Made by a program: the position numbers and the translations under genes. DNA of 64,000 nt from Alistipes sp. (GTDB taxonomy: Bacteria; Bacteroidota; Bacteroidia; Bacteroidales; Rikenellaceae): positions 1 through 64,000 of the forward strand of contig JAFVRC010000006.1 of NCBI GenBank assembly GCA_017504485.1, given 5' to 3'. The notes beneath the pieces are model-generated. The model was not told where the DNA came from and did no database searches. It worked only from the letters and a program-made list of their open reading frames with translations. Positions 25,291 through 34,092 of the stretch are shown in pieces (position 1 is the stretch's first letter; each line of letters starts with the position of its first letter).

Positions 25291-26598
25291 ATGAGGTTAA
25301 TGAGAGGGTACGCAACCCTGTTTGTAGTAATTGTTGCGTTATCCTGCGTATTCACTACAGCATCGGGAGCCGAGGCAGACAGCCTCGGTAAATATGTCGT
25401 GCGCGCGTGCGGTACGCAGGAGCGGCCTATGCTCCCCAATCAGCACAACATATATGTCCACTATGAGAACGACAAGGCGTGGCCGCGGTGGAGTTATGCC
25501 AATAACCGTGAAGCGCACCGCAGTATTGTCGAGCTCGTCAAGAATCTCTCGTCGGAGCGGAGTAATGTGCGCACGATAGTCATTGAGGGCTCTGCCTCGC
25601 CTGTGGGTAGCGATACCTACAACCGCCACCTCGCCCTGCGCCGTGCGAAGGTGTTGCGCGGCATCATCAGTCGTATGTCGGGTGGCGATAAGTTGCGTAT
25701 TCATGCCGTGCAGACGGGTGAGGACTGGGCAACCTTCTCGTCCTACATCGAAGAGAGATATCACGAAGCAAACCGCGAGCAAGTGCTCGCTATCCTGCGC
25801 ATCCCGGCTTCGAATATCGAGAAGGAGCGTCGCCTGCACGCCCTCGATGGTGGTCGTACATGGCGTATGTTGGTCAATGACTTTATGGCCTCGGCGCGAA
25901 ATGCCGCGGTGATACGCATTGTCGAGATTGAGGAGCTGGCACCGAAAGTTCCGCTCTTTGGTGTTGCGCCTGTGCAGCTGGATGCGGTGTTTGAGAGTCG
26001 CGTGGTCGATACGGTGAAGGTCGATACGGTGGCAGCCGAGCCGCGCAAGCCGGTGGTGGCTGTTCGCTCAAACCTGCTCGTACCGGCGTTGAACGTCGGT
26101 GTTGAGGTGCCTATCGGTACGAATTGGTCGGTGGCGGCCGATTACTACTTCCCGTGGGTGTGGCCGAAGAGGGACAATAAGAATTGCTTCGAGCTGCTGG
26201 CGTGGGGGGTCGAGGGCCGCTATTGGTTTGGCCGCAACCGCACGGTGTTCGACCGTCTGCAAGGCCACTCGATAGGCCTCTACGGCTATATGGGTTACTA
26301 CGATTTCGAGCATAACTTCCACGGTCATCAGGGCGAGTTTGTAAATGTCGGCCTCGACTACACCTACTCGATGGCCGTCGGCAAGCGCAAGTCGGTGCAC
26401 TTCGAGTTCTCGCTCGGCGTGGGGTGCATCTACTCGCAGGCACGCAAGTACACGGTCATCGAGTCGCACGGCCCACTCATCAGCGATAAGATTACGAAGA
26501 AGGTGCTCTTCTTCGGCCCTACGAAGGCGAATGTCTCGCTCGTGGTGCCAATCTTCCAAAAGATAAAACCTAACGATAAATGGCGTGGCAATGAGTAG
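25291..26598 (+). CDS. DUF3575 outer-membrane protein of the fimbrial locus
   Basis: A 435-residue exported protein (signal about 1-27). The N-terminal part has an OmpA-like signature, VIEGSASPVGSDTYNRHLAL then RRAKVL (about 97-121). The C-terminal part from about 250 is a predicted barrel with alternating aromatic strands (VAVRSNLLVPALNVGVEVPI, NWSVAADYYFPWVWP, HSIGLYGYMGYYDFEHNF), as in DUF3575. Such genes commonly head Bacteroidetes fimbrial operons, so an anchoring or assembly role is inferred. ATG codons at 25291 and 25300 are both possible starts. The next gene overlaps its stop by eight bases (ATGAGTAG). Confidence 0.8.
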   Translation: MRLMRGYATLFVVIVALSCVFTTASGAEADSLGKYVVRACGTQERPMLPNQHNIYVHYENDKAWPRWSYANNREAHRSIVELVKNLSSERSNVRTIVIEGSASPVGSDTYNRHLALRRAKVLRGIISRMSGGDKLRIHAVQTGEDWATFSSYIEERYHEANREQVLAILRIPASNIEKERRLHALDGGRTWRMLVNDFMASARNAAVIRIVEIEELAPKVPLFGVAPVQLDAVFESRVVDTVKVDTVAAEPRKPVVAVRSNLLVPALNVGVEVPIGTNWSVAADYYFPWVWPKRDNKNCFELLAWGVEGRYWFGRNRTVFDRLQGHSIGLYGYMGYYDFEHNFHGHQGEFVNVGLDYTYSMAVGKRKSVHFEFSLGVGCIYSQARKYTVIESHGPLISDKITKKVLFFGPTKANVSLVVPIFQKIKPNDKWRGNE

Positions 26599-27547
26599 AT
26601 TGAGATACATACTGCTTGTTGCTGTTGTGGCACTTCTTGCGGCGGCGTGTCAGCGTCGTCCGCTGGAGGAGGAGTATCTGCGCGTATATCTCGACCTCGA
26701 AATCGAGCGCGACGTGCTGAACTACGATGTGGCGGATGACGAGCCGGGCAAGATGCGTGTCGTGTTCTTCGATGCGGTGACGAAGGAGTATCTCAGCCAC
26801 GACTTCGTATCGCACGATGGAGGCTATGTCTTCGCTCCGTATGGCGATGTGGATATGGTGGTCTATAACATCGAGGCGGAGGATACGCGTGTCCGTGACT
26901 ACTACTCGTGGACGGGCATTACGGCCTTCACCAACGAGGTGAGCGACCAGCAGCTCAGCCGCTTCAAACACTATCTGCAGTCGCGTGTCGATACTCGCCC
27001 GTCGTATGATGATATACGCCTCACGCCGGGCCACCTTTTCGTGGCGCGTGAGCAGAATATCCACATTCCGCGCACCATCACCGACGAGGTGTTCGTCATC
27101 CGGACGACGGCCCACACGATTGTCGAGAGCTGGACGGTCGAGGTTAATGGCATCAAGGGTATGGAGTGGGTAGGCTCGGTGTCGATGATGATATCGGGGC
27201 AGGTGAGCCACAACTACATCGCCCGCAACATCCGCTCGGAGGAGCCCGTGGCTCTCTACTTCGATGCGGTGTCGGCCCAGCGTAACAGCACGATTATGAC
27301 TTCGCGCTTCGAGACCTTCGGCCGCGAGCATACGAGTGGCGATGCTGCGCTGTTGAGCATCCTATTCACCGATGTGCAGGGTCACCCTTATATGTACAAC
27401 TTCGACGTGTCGGATCAGATGGTGAACAACCCGCGTCAGCATATCGTCATAAGTGGCGACATAGATATCCCGAAGCCGGAGATTGGAGGCGGCTTCAAGC
27501 CTACGGTCGATGATTGGAAAGAGCTGGAATACGACATAGATATTTAA
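26591..27547 (+). CDS. DUF5119-like lipoprotein of the fimbrial locus
   Basis: A 318-residue lipoprotein (signal ending LLAAAC, then QRRPLEEEYL). The ATG at 26591 overlaps the DUF3575 stop and is preferred to an in-frame GTG at 26585. The pattern of RRPL after the lipid Cys, a first beta-sandwich (MRVVFFDAVTKEYLSHDFV), and a C-terminal part with SVSMMISGQVSHNYIA and INDxP-like elements fits DUF5119, a family placed between DUF3575 and fimbrillin genes and related to FimB/Mfa2 anchors. The likely role is a membrane anchor or length control; this is inference. Confidence 0.7.
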   Translation: MSRLRYILLVAVVALLAAACQRRPLEEEYLRVYLDLEIERDVLNYDVADDEPGKMRVVFFDAVTKEYLSHDFVSHDGGYVFAPYGDVDMVVYNIEAEDTRVRDYYSWTGITAFTNEVSDQQLSRFKHYLQSRVDTRPSYDDIRLTPGHLFVAREQNIHIPRTITDEVFVIRTTAHTIVESWTVEVNGIKGMEWVGSVSMMISGQVSHNYIARNIRSEEPVALYFDAVSAQRNSTIMTSRFETFGREHTSGDAALLSILFTDVQGHPYMYNFDVSDQMVNNPRQHIVISGDIDIPKPEIGGGFKPTVDDWKELEYDIDI

Positions 27548-27671
27548 CCGATGTAGAACCTTAAAACCAATTAAAACAGAGAGAAACAGATTTAATTTTT
27601 TTACAAACAACAAATTTTTACTATTTTTAAACCCAATTAACTAATTATTCACTTTCAAAAAATTTCAAGTT
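27548..27671 (+). promoter_or_regulatory. AT-rich leader before the first fimbrillin gene
   Basis: This gap is extremely AT-rich with A- and T-runs and no purine-rich ribosome site. It is the only gap over 100 bases inside the fimbrial operon. It may hold a promoter of its own, but no TAnnTTTG match is present. Confidence 0.4.
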
Positions 27672-28628
27672 ATGAAAAAGATTTTTTTGTTTGCTGCGGC
27701 AGCGATGGTATCGTTGAGCAGCTGTGTTCAGACCGAGGAGGTTTACACAGGCGCGTTGCATGAGCTCGGCTTCAATTCGGCCGTAACTCGTGGTATTATT
27801 CAGGAGGATGAGGATATGGTCTATCCTATATCGGTTGGTGCTATTCTCGATAACACCGATCCGTCGCAGACCAACTTCACCCCTTACTTCGAGAACGCAG
27901 AGTTCGTTTACGACGAGGGAAATCAGTGGTGGAAGGGTAACCCTGCGAAGTATTGGCCAACCAGCGGCGATATGCACTTCATCGGCCTCTGCCCTTATCC
28001 TGTGAAGGCCTCTGTGAAGTACACCTACAAGGCGGATGGTACTTACGAGAAGGTTACCTTTGGTACGATTGACAACAACCTGATGGATCAGCACGACGTG
28101 CTCTACAGCGACCTCTACAGCGTTGAGGCTCCGCAGACCGGCAAGCAGCCGCTGCTCTTTCACCACGCCTACGCACAGCTCAACGTGACGTTCAAGAAGA
28201 CCGCTTCGGATGCTGCCGTTGTCGTAAACAGCGTATCGGTTGAGGATGTCAATCTGTCGGGCATCCTCGAGGTTACTCCTGTAATCGGTGGTACCAGCAC
28301 GGCTGTTTGGACAATCGGTCTGCCTGTCTCGCGCTTTTTCCTCGATGACGACGCAACAGGCGTAGAGGATGGCGTGCTCGACGCTGCTCTCCACCACGAG
28401 AACCTCTTCTCGCCAAAACCGGTTGTCGTAATCCCAGGTGCACAGACCGAGATAGTCATCGAATACACAATCGATGGCTATCATCACACCTACACTCACA
28501 AGCTTACCGGCGATTGGAAGATGGGTTACAAGTACACCTACAACTACACAATCAACGTGAGCGAGATTCTCTTCGACTGTACGGTTGAGGGCTGGATTCC
28601 GGAAGAGGGTGGCAACATCACCATCTAA
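27672..28628 (+). CDS. Fimbrillin family lipoprotein (probable major pilin)
   Basis: A 318-residue lipoprotein (LSSC18). After a short spacer it carries NSAVTR40-G41, the position where FimA/Mfa1-type pilins are cut at Arg to expose the strand-exchange groove. The rest is two beta-sandwich domains with fimbrillin signatures (YWPTSGDMHFIGLCPYP; PLLFHHAYAQLNVTFKK; GWIPEEGG at the end). It is placed first among the three pilin-like genes, with a long AT-rich leader before it and a strong hairpin after it. Both suggest the highest expression, hence major subunit. That assignment is inference. Confidence 0.8.
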   Translation: MKKIFLFAAAAMVSLSSCVQTEEVYTGALHELGFNSAVTRGIIQEDEDMVYPISVGAILDNTDPSQTNFTPYFENAEFVYDEGNQWWKGNPAKYWPTSGDMHFIGLCPYPVKASVKYTYKADGTYEKVTFGTIDNNLMDQHDVLYSDLYSVEAPQTGKQPLLFHHAYAQLNVTFKKTASDAAVVVNSVSVEDVNLSGILEVTPVIGGTSTAVWTIGLPVSRFFLDDDATGVEDGVLDAALHHENLFSPKPVVVIPGAQTEIVIEYTIDGYHHTYTHKLTGDWKMGYKYTYNYTINVSEILFDCTVEGWIPEEGGNITI

Positions 28629-28649
28629 TACATCCGTATTGATACTAAT

Positions 28650-28676
28650 CCGTGTGGGGCTTGAACGCCCCCACGG
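28650..28676 (+). terminator. Hairpin between the first and second fimbrillin genes (attenuator or mRNA stabiliser)
   Basis: CCGTG-(T)-GGGGC pairs with GCCCC-CACGG around a TTGAAC loop, a 10-bp GC-rich stem with one bulge. No T-run follows, so partial termination or 3'-end protection is more likely than full stop. Confidence 0.55.
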
Positions 28677-28722
28677 GTGCTAATTGAACTCTCTGCAAAA
28701 ACGAAAAATAAAAAAAGAACCT

Positions 28723-29688
28723 ATGCGTAAGTCGTTGTTGATAGTTTTGTCGGCGTTGGTTGTCGGCGGTTGCAGCAAGCCAGAGTCGGTGGCCGTCGAG
28801 CCGTCGAGCCGAATAGGCTTTGCCTCGCAGCTCACCAAGGGCTCGATTGTCGAGAATGCGGAGGACTTGCAGCAGCAGGAGCTGCGCCTCTATGGTGCAT
28901 ATACGCTCGATGGCCGCACGGCGCGTGTGTTCGATGCCGAGCGACTCTACTACAACGACGAAATACCGGCGTGGGACTATGCCGTGCCGCAGTATTGGAT
29001 AATGGGTGCCTCGTACCGTTTTTGCGCTGTGGCTCCGTATAATACGACTTGCACCTTCTCGGATGAGGATGGTGTGGTTACCATAGGCAACTATATGGGC
29101 TATGCGGGAGGCCCCGACCTGCTCTATGCCTCGGCCGAGCGCGATCTGCGGGATGACGACGACTTCTCGGCCGTGCCTTTGCACTTTCGCCACGCCTGTG
29201 CAGGTGTGCGCTTCAACCTGGTGAATGCCTCGAGCCAGGTGCTGACCGATGTGCGCAATATCCGCCTTGTGGGTGTGCAGAATAGGGGCAACTTCTCCTT
29301 CGACTCGAAAGGGGCGATGCGGTGGTCGCTCGATGGCTCGACAATCGGAGCCTATGACTACGAGCAGCCATTTGCCGGTATCTGTACGCTGCCGAGTGAC
29401 GGTCTGCCCGTCAATTTGGGCGTAAAGCATCCGCTCTACGACGAGCAGGTGCTGATGGTCTTGCCGCAGACGATATACAAAACCCCCGTTACGCTCCACC
29501 TCGAGTATATCAAGGAGGGTGACGCCGAGTACGCCGTGCGCAATATCGAGCTCGGATGGCTCGGCGGCTCGACACCTACCGAGTGGCGTGCAGGGGCGAT
29601 GTACGATTATAACCTTACGATTACCGACAACACCATCACGGCCGAGGTTATCGTGGTGGATTGGGTAGATGATTTTGTTGATTTATAG
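28723..29688 (+). CDS. Fimbrillin family lipoprotein 2
   Basis: A 321-residue lipoprotein (LVVGGC17). An upstream in-frame ATG at 28684 would put 13 charged residues before the signal peptide and is rejected. It has the fimbrillin layout: IGFASQLTK39-G40 at the usual processing site (Lys instead of Arg), IPAWDYAVPQYWIMGASYRF, VPLHFRHACAGVRFNLV, a C-terminal EWRAGAMYDYNLTI and a final VVDWVDDFVDL. It is probably an accessory or minor pilin. The next gene starts 14 bases after its stop. Confidence 0.78.
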   Translation: MRKSLLIVLSALVVGGCSKPESVAVEPSSRIGFASQLTKGSIVENAEDLQQQELRLYGAYTLDGRTARVFDAERLYYNDEIPAWDYAVPQYWIMGASYRFCAVAPYNTTCTFSDEDGVVTIGNYMGYAGGPDLLYASAERDLRDDDDFSAVPLHFRHACAGVRFNLVNASSQVLTDVRNIRLVGVQNRGNFSFDSKGAMRWSLDGSTIGAYDYEQPFAGICTLPSDGLPVNLGVKHPLYDEQVLMVLPQTIYKTPVTLHLEYIKEGDAEYAVRNIELGWLGGSTPTEWRAGAMYDYNLTITDNTITAEVIVVDWVDDFVDL

Positions 29689-29702
29689 CGAAACGTAGAG
29701 AG

Positions 29703-30698
29703 ATGAAGAGAGCCTTATACATACTATGTGCCGTGGTGCTGCTCGCAAGTTGCAGCAAGGATGGCGACATTTCGGTCGGCCCTGCGGCGGAGATTACCTT
29801 CAACACGCGGCAGGTTACGCGCGGAGCACTCGACCAGAGCGATATCGATAGCGGCGTGGGCAAGGTCTTTGTCTGCGGCGTGCAGAATAACGCAACAAAA
29901 ATCTTCAACAACGTGGCTATCACGCGCGATGCCGCTACGGGCAAGTGGTTCTCGGCCACCAAGCGCAATTGGGTGGAGGGTAGCAACTACTCGTTCTACG
30001 CCTATGCCTACAATACGCTCAACGGCCTGACCATCACGAGTGGCAAGGATGGCCTCGAATTCGAGGTGCAGCAGCCTACAACCTACGACGAGGAGGCGAT
30101 GATTGACTATCTGCTCTCCTACTCGTTCAAGGTGGCCGATGGGGCTATGAAGCCTATTGTGCAGCTCTACCTCGAGCACGCGATGTCGCTCGTCGAGGTC
30201 TATGTCGTGCGCGGCAATATGTTCGATGCACGCTTGACAAAGATGACCTTTGAGAATATCTACACGCAGGGCTCGATGAAGTGTACGGCGCAGGCTGTGG
30301 CCCACTCGGGCAGCAAGAATGTGTGGGAGGTGTCGCCCTCGGGCAGTGCCGATGTGGTCTATACCTACGAGCCTGCCACGCCGGTCGTCATTGGCGACGA
30401 GCGCGAGAATACCGAGGCGCGAATGGCCATTATGTGCCTGCCGCAGCAGATTACGGCCAACACGAAGTTGACCGTCGAATATGAGGTGAACGAGAAGGTA
30501 ACACCCGAGAGCCCCGACAACTTCGTGCTGCACAAGGAGGAGTTTCAGCTCTACAACTATCAGCCTGTCTATTATCGGTCGGGTCACCGCATAATCTACA
30601 CGGCGACGGTCGATTCGGGTGTGAACCTCGAGGGTGTGGTTGCCGAGTGGCAGGATGTCGATTACATCGAGGGCACGGTGTTGCCGGAGATTAAATAG
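29703..30698 (+). CDS. Fimbrillin family lipoprotein 3
   Basis: A 331-residue lipoprotein (LLASC17). It has EITFNTRQVTR40-G41 at the processing site, KWFSATKRNWVEGSNYSFYAYA, PIVQLYLEHAMSLVEVYVV, and a C-terminus ending VVAEWQDVDYIEG. These match the fimbrillin pattern of its two neighbours, yet the three share little sequence beyond it, as expected for subunits with different places in the fibre. It lies 12 bases before the first DUF4906-like gene. Confidence 0.78.
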   Translation: MKRALYILCAVVLLASCSKDGDISVGPAAEITFNTRQVTRGALDQSDIDSGVGKVFVCGVQNNATKIFNNVAITRDAATGKWFSATKRNWVEGSNYSFYAYAYNTLNGLTITSGKDGLEFEVQQPTTYDEEAMIDYLLSYSFKVADGAMKPIVQLYLEHAMSLVEVYVVRGNMFDARLTKMTFENIYTQGSMKCTAQAVAHSGSKNVWEVSPSGSADVVYTYEPATPVVIGDERENTEARMAIMCLPQQITANTKLTVEYEVNEKVTPESPDNFVLHKEEFQLYNYQPVYYRSGHRIIYTATVDSGVNLEGVVAEWQDVDYIEGTVLPEIK

Positions 30699-30710
30699 TG
30701 AGGTAAGAAG

Positions 30711-33700
30711 ATGAGAAGAGCGTTCAGATATATATTGCAGTGTGTGGTCTTGGCGGCAGCGGTCGGCTGCGTGAGCGACCACGACCTTGATGTGCAGCAG
30801 CGCGACCCTATGCAGGTGCGTCTGTGGGCCGATGTCGGCTACTCTCCGAATAGTGTCTATACCACGACCTCCTCGACGCGCGGCACTGCTCGCTCGACGA
30901 GCGGCATCATAGATCCTGCAACCGACACGGTCATAAGGCTGGGCATGGCCCGCATCGATGAGCTGCACTCGCCTTCATACCCCGATTTTACGGAGTGTGG
31001 TGAGCCTATTCTCGCCGAGATGGGGCTGCCGAATGCGGCCAACAGCTACATCCGCGACATTACGTTTACCAGCACGGCGCAGTTCTTCTACAATACGACC
31101 GACTATGTGAAGTATGTCGCGTGGCAGCCGTGGCTTCCGGGTGAGGCGGATTACTCGTACAGCTCGACCGACGAGGCTACGAGGGTGACAATGCCTATCA
31201 CGGGCGACTCGGATATTATGTATGGCAATGTGGTGACGGGCTCGCAGACCACGGGCTTCGATGTTATGCAGTTTGACCACGCGCTCTGTGTCTATCGCAT
31301 CTACATCTATTCGATGCAGGAAGATGACGGCACGCAGGGTGCCTCGTGGGGTGTGCTCGAAGATATGGATATCGAGGAGCTCCCTACCTTGTGTACGCTT
31401 ACGCTGCCGAAGGGTGGTTCGGATGAGTTTGGCGTAGAGTATAGCGGCAGCGAAACACTCCGCCTATCGGACCCCGACAACAACATCTTCTTCGATGCGG
31501 GCGACAAGATTCCGGTAGGTCTGGCCAATCGACGCATGGTATCGAAGTGCGTGGCAGCTCCTCCGACCGACGGAGTGCTCAACATAAGCCTCTCGACCAG
31601 CATGGCCGAGGCCCGTCAGCGCGTATCCATTGCGCGTAACTTCAAGGCGGGATATGCCTACGATATCGTTCTGCGCTTCTCGAACCACGGATTTATCAAC
31701 GCTGATGTCTCGGTGGGCGAGTGGAAGCGGCACGACGAGATTATCGAGCAGGAGGTTGAGGTCGATATGTTCTACAACCTGTCGAACTACGAGACGGCTA
31801 ACTCCTATATCGTCAATTCGGCCAACTACGGCTACTGTTTCGACGGCACGGTGAAGGGCAATGGCGACAGCTCGATGGTGGGGGGTGCTACGACAACGAT
31901 TGCACCGAAGTATATCGATATCTTGTGGGACGATACGCCGATGGTGACCATAAACGGCGTGCAACGCAAGGCCCTGATACTCGACCTTCACGAACTTTCG
32001 CAGGGCAAGGTGCTCTTCCACGTTCTGGGTAACCCCGACAACGATCTGGATAAGCGACTGCTGTCGGAGGGTAATGTTGTCATTGCGGCCTACGATGAAG
32101 AGGGAGGCAACATCTTGTGGACTTGGCATATATGGCTTACCGACCGCGTGAAGGCGCAGGGATACCCTAACGGATATATCGTGCATGATAGAAATCTCGG
32201 TGCTGTGTCGAGCGAGCCGGATGGGGCCGACGGAATGGATGGCTTGTACTATCAGTGGGGCCGTCCTACTCCATTCAAGCCCGCTTCGTCGGGAGTCTAT
32301 GGTGCGGTGACAAGGGTGCCGAGCAGTACGGCGCACGCCGCCTCGCCGGAGGAGGCTGTGGCGCACCCTACGACGCTCTATGGCAGTGGCGACACCTCGC
32401 GCTACGATTGGTTGGCGACGCAGAACAATGCACTGTGGGGCTATCGCAACGAGTACACTGACCTCGAAAAGACAATCTACGACCCGTGTCCTCCGGGCTA
32501 TATGGTTGCCGATATCCGCGTGTGGCAGAACATAGCCTCCTACGAGAAGAGTGGCGGTTGGCACAGCGGCTCGGGCGTGAATGTGTCGGTCGCTTCGAAT
32601 AATGTGTGGTATCCGTTCCAAGGCTCTATCGAGAGCGACGGCTCGGAGAGCATCGATCGCACGATGTCGCGCTTGTGGTCGAGTGTCATAGATTTGCGCT
32701 CGACAGACGAGCCTTACGAGTTGCGATATACGGCGAGCGGTGTTGCCGATTGGAGTGCTGCGAATAGCCACCGCAATAGGGCACTGCCCGTGCGTTGTGT
32801 GTCGGCTCACTCGACAGCCATCGTCACCAACCTGAGTGCCTCGCAGACGGCCAACTGCTATATGGTGCATCGCGCCGGTTACTACAAGTTCAAGGCTACG
32901 GTGCGCGGTAATGGCGTGGGCAGCCTCCTGCCGCTCGGCGGTACGACGACGGCCGAGATTAACGGAGGCCTCTCGACGACAATCGCTCCGGCGAAGGTCG
33001 ATCTCCTCTGGTGGCAGGGCTCTTTCACGGAGGTTACGGGCAGTGCGAGCGATGTCGAGAACCTTATACCTATGCAGTTGCTCAACAATGGAGAGCCCGA
33101 CGAGGATGGATATGTCACCTTCTATGTCGGCAACTACCACGAGGGCAATGTGGGTCTTGCGGCCTACGATGTCGATGGCGAGATACTCTGGTCGTGGCAT
33201 ATATGGTTTACCGACAAGCCTTCGGATCTCATTACGGGTAACTATACGCTGATGGATAGGTTCCTCGGTGCAACCTCGGCTCCGCAGACGGGAGGCTCGT
33301 CAATCTCGTTTGCTAACGAGAAGGAGCGTATGTCCACCTACGGCTTCTACTATCAGTGGGGACGCAAAGACCCTATTATGGGTGCTCCGTCATACGCCGC
33401 GGGCAGCGAGACGGTCAGCGGAAATCCTCGCTCCTCGCAGTATTGGGTTAAGGACTATATGACGGGCGCGTGGTCGAGCCGCACGGATATCGACACGGCC
33501 GATGCCGCAACGATACCTACGGTAATTCAGCACCCGATGACCTTCTATAAGAGTACGTCGCTCTGCGGCAATACAACCTGTGGGTGGTTCCCTGCCTCCT
33601 TTGCGGACGGATATACCAACGTTGCGCTATGGGGCTACGCCGTCAAGGACTACTCGATTCAGGGCCAGACCTTCTCGAAGACGATGCACGACCCGTGCCC

Positions 33701-34079
33701 TCCGGGCTACCGCACGCCATTCCACCACGCATGGGGCTATCAGGTGGGCAATACGCACTATGGATATACTTATGGCGAGAATGGCGGAAACATCAACTAT
33801 TCGAACAACGAGGCTTCGTTTGACAACTACGGCATACTCTTCAACAAGGACTACTTCGACAGGGCGTGGTATCCGTTTGTCGGTTATCGCTATCCGACAA
33901 CAGGAGGCTACCGCGAGGTGGGTGCCAACGGTTGGATGCTGACGGGTATGCCTATGGGTCAGTACAACACCCGAACATATATCTACACCAAGACCTATTC
34001 GGGACAGGTGACACAGCAGGGTACGAATGGTGGCTATGGTGCAGCCTATGCAATGCCGGCGCGATGCCAAAAGGATTAA
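30711..34079 (+). CDS. Large fimbrial-locus lipoprotein with two DUF4906-like modules
   Basis: A 1122-residue lipoprotein (AAAVGC20). Residues ~25-345 form a fimbrillin-like N-terminal region. Two copies of one module follow, from ~357 and ~706. Each begins NLSx5TANxY, has a GTVKGNG/ATVRGNG strand, a TTIAP segment before an LLWW or ILWD strand, a core ILWTWHIWLTDR or ILWSWHIWFTDK, then DRNLGA/DRFLGA, YYQWGR, DPCPPGY, and ends in PVRCVS or PARCQK. This is the DUF4906/FISUMP-like pattern. A fibre tip or adhesin role is inferred from position and size. Its last bases run into the ribosome site of the next gene. Confidence 0.75.
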   Translation: MRRAFRYILQCVVLAAAVGCVSDHDLDVQQRDPMQVRLWADVGYSPNSVYTTTSSTRGTARSTSGIIDPATDTVIRLGMARIDELHSPSYPDFTECGEPILAEMGLPNAANSYIRDITFTSTAQFFYNTTDYVKYVAWQPWLPGEADYSYSSTDEATRVTMPITGDSDIMYGNVVTGSQTTGFDVMQFDHALCVYRIYIYSMQEDDGTQGASWGVLEDMDIEELPTLCTLTLPKGGSDEFGVEYSGSETLRLSDPDNNIFFDAGDKIPVGLANRRMVSKCVAAPPTDGVLNISLSTSMAEARQRVSIARNFKAGYAYDIVLRFSNHGFINADVSVGEWKRHDEIIEQEVEVDMFYNLSNYETANSYIVNSANYGYCFDGTVKGNGDSSMVGGATTTIAPKYIDILWDDTPMVTINGVQRKALILDLHELSQGKVLFHVLGNPDNDLDKRLLSEGNVVIAAYDEEGGNILWTWHIWLTDRVKAQGYPNGYIVHDRNLGAVSSEPDGADGMDGLYYQWGRPTPFKPASSGVYGAVTRVPSSTAHAASPEEAVAHPTTLYGSGDTSRYDWLATQNNALWGYRNEYTDLEKTIYDPCPPGYMVADIRVWQNIASYEKSGGWHSGSGVNVSVASNNVWYPFQGSIESDGSESIDRTMSRLWSSVIDLRSTDEPYELRYTASGVADWSAANSHRNRALPVRCVSAHSTAIVTNLSASQTANCYMVHRAGYYKFKATVRGNGVGSLLPLGGTTTAEINGGLSTTIAPAKVDLLWWQGSFTEVTGSASDVENLIPMQLLNNGEPDEDGYVTFYVGNYHEGNVGLAAYDVDGEILWSWHIWFTDKPSDLITGNYTLMDRFLGATSAPQTGGSSISFANEKERMSTYGFYYQWGRKDPIMGAPSYAAGSETVSGNPRSSQYWVKDYMTGAWSSRTDIDTADAATIPTVIQHPMTFYKSTSLCGNTTCGWFPASFADGYTNVALWGYAVKDYSIQGQTFSKTMHDPCPPGYRTPFHHAWGYQVGNTHYGYTYGENGGNINYSNNEASFDNYGILFNKDYFDRAWYPFVGYRYPTTGGYREVGANGWMLTGMPMGQYNTRTYIYTKTYSGQVTQQGTNGGYGAAYAMPARCQKD

Positions 34080-34092
34080 AAAGGGAGTTTTT

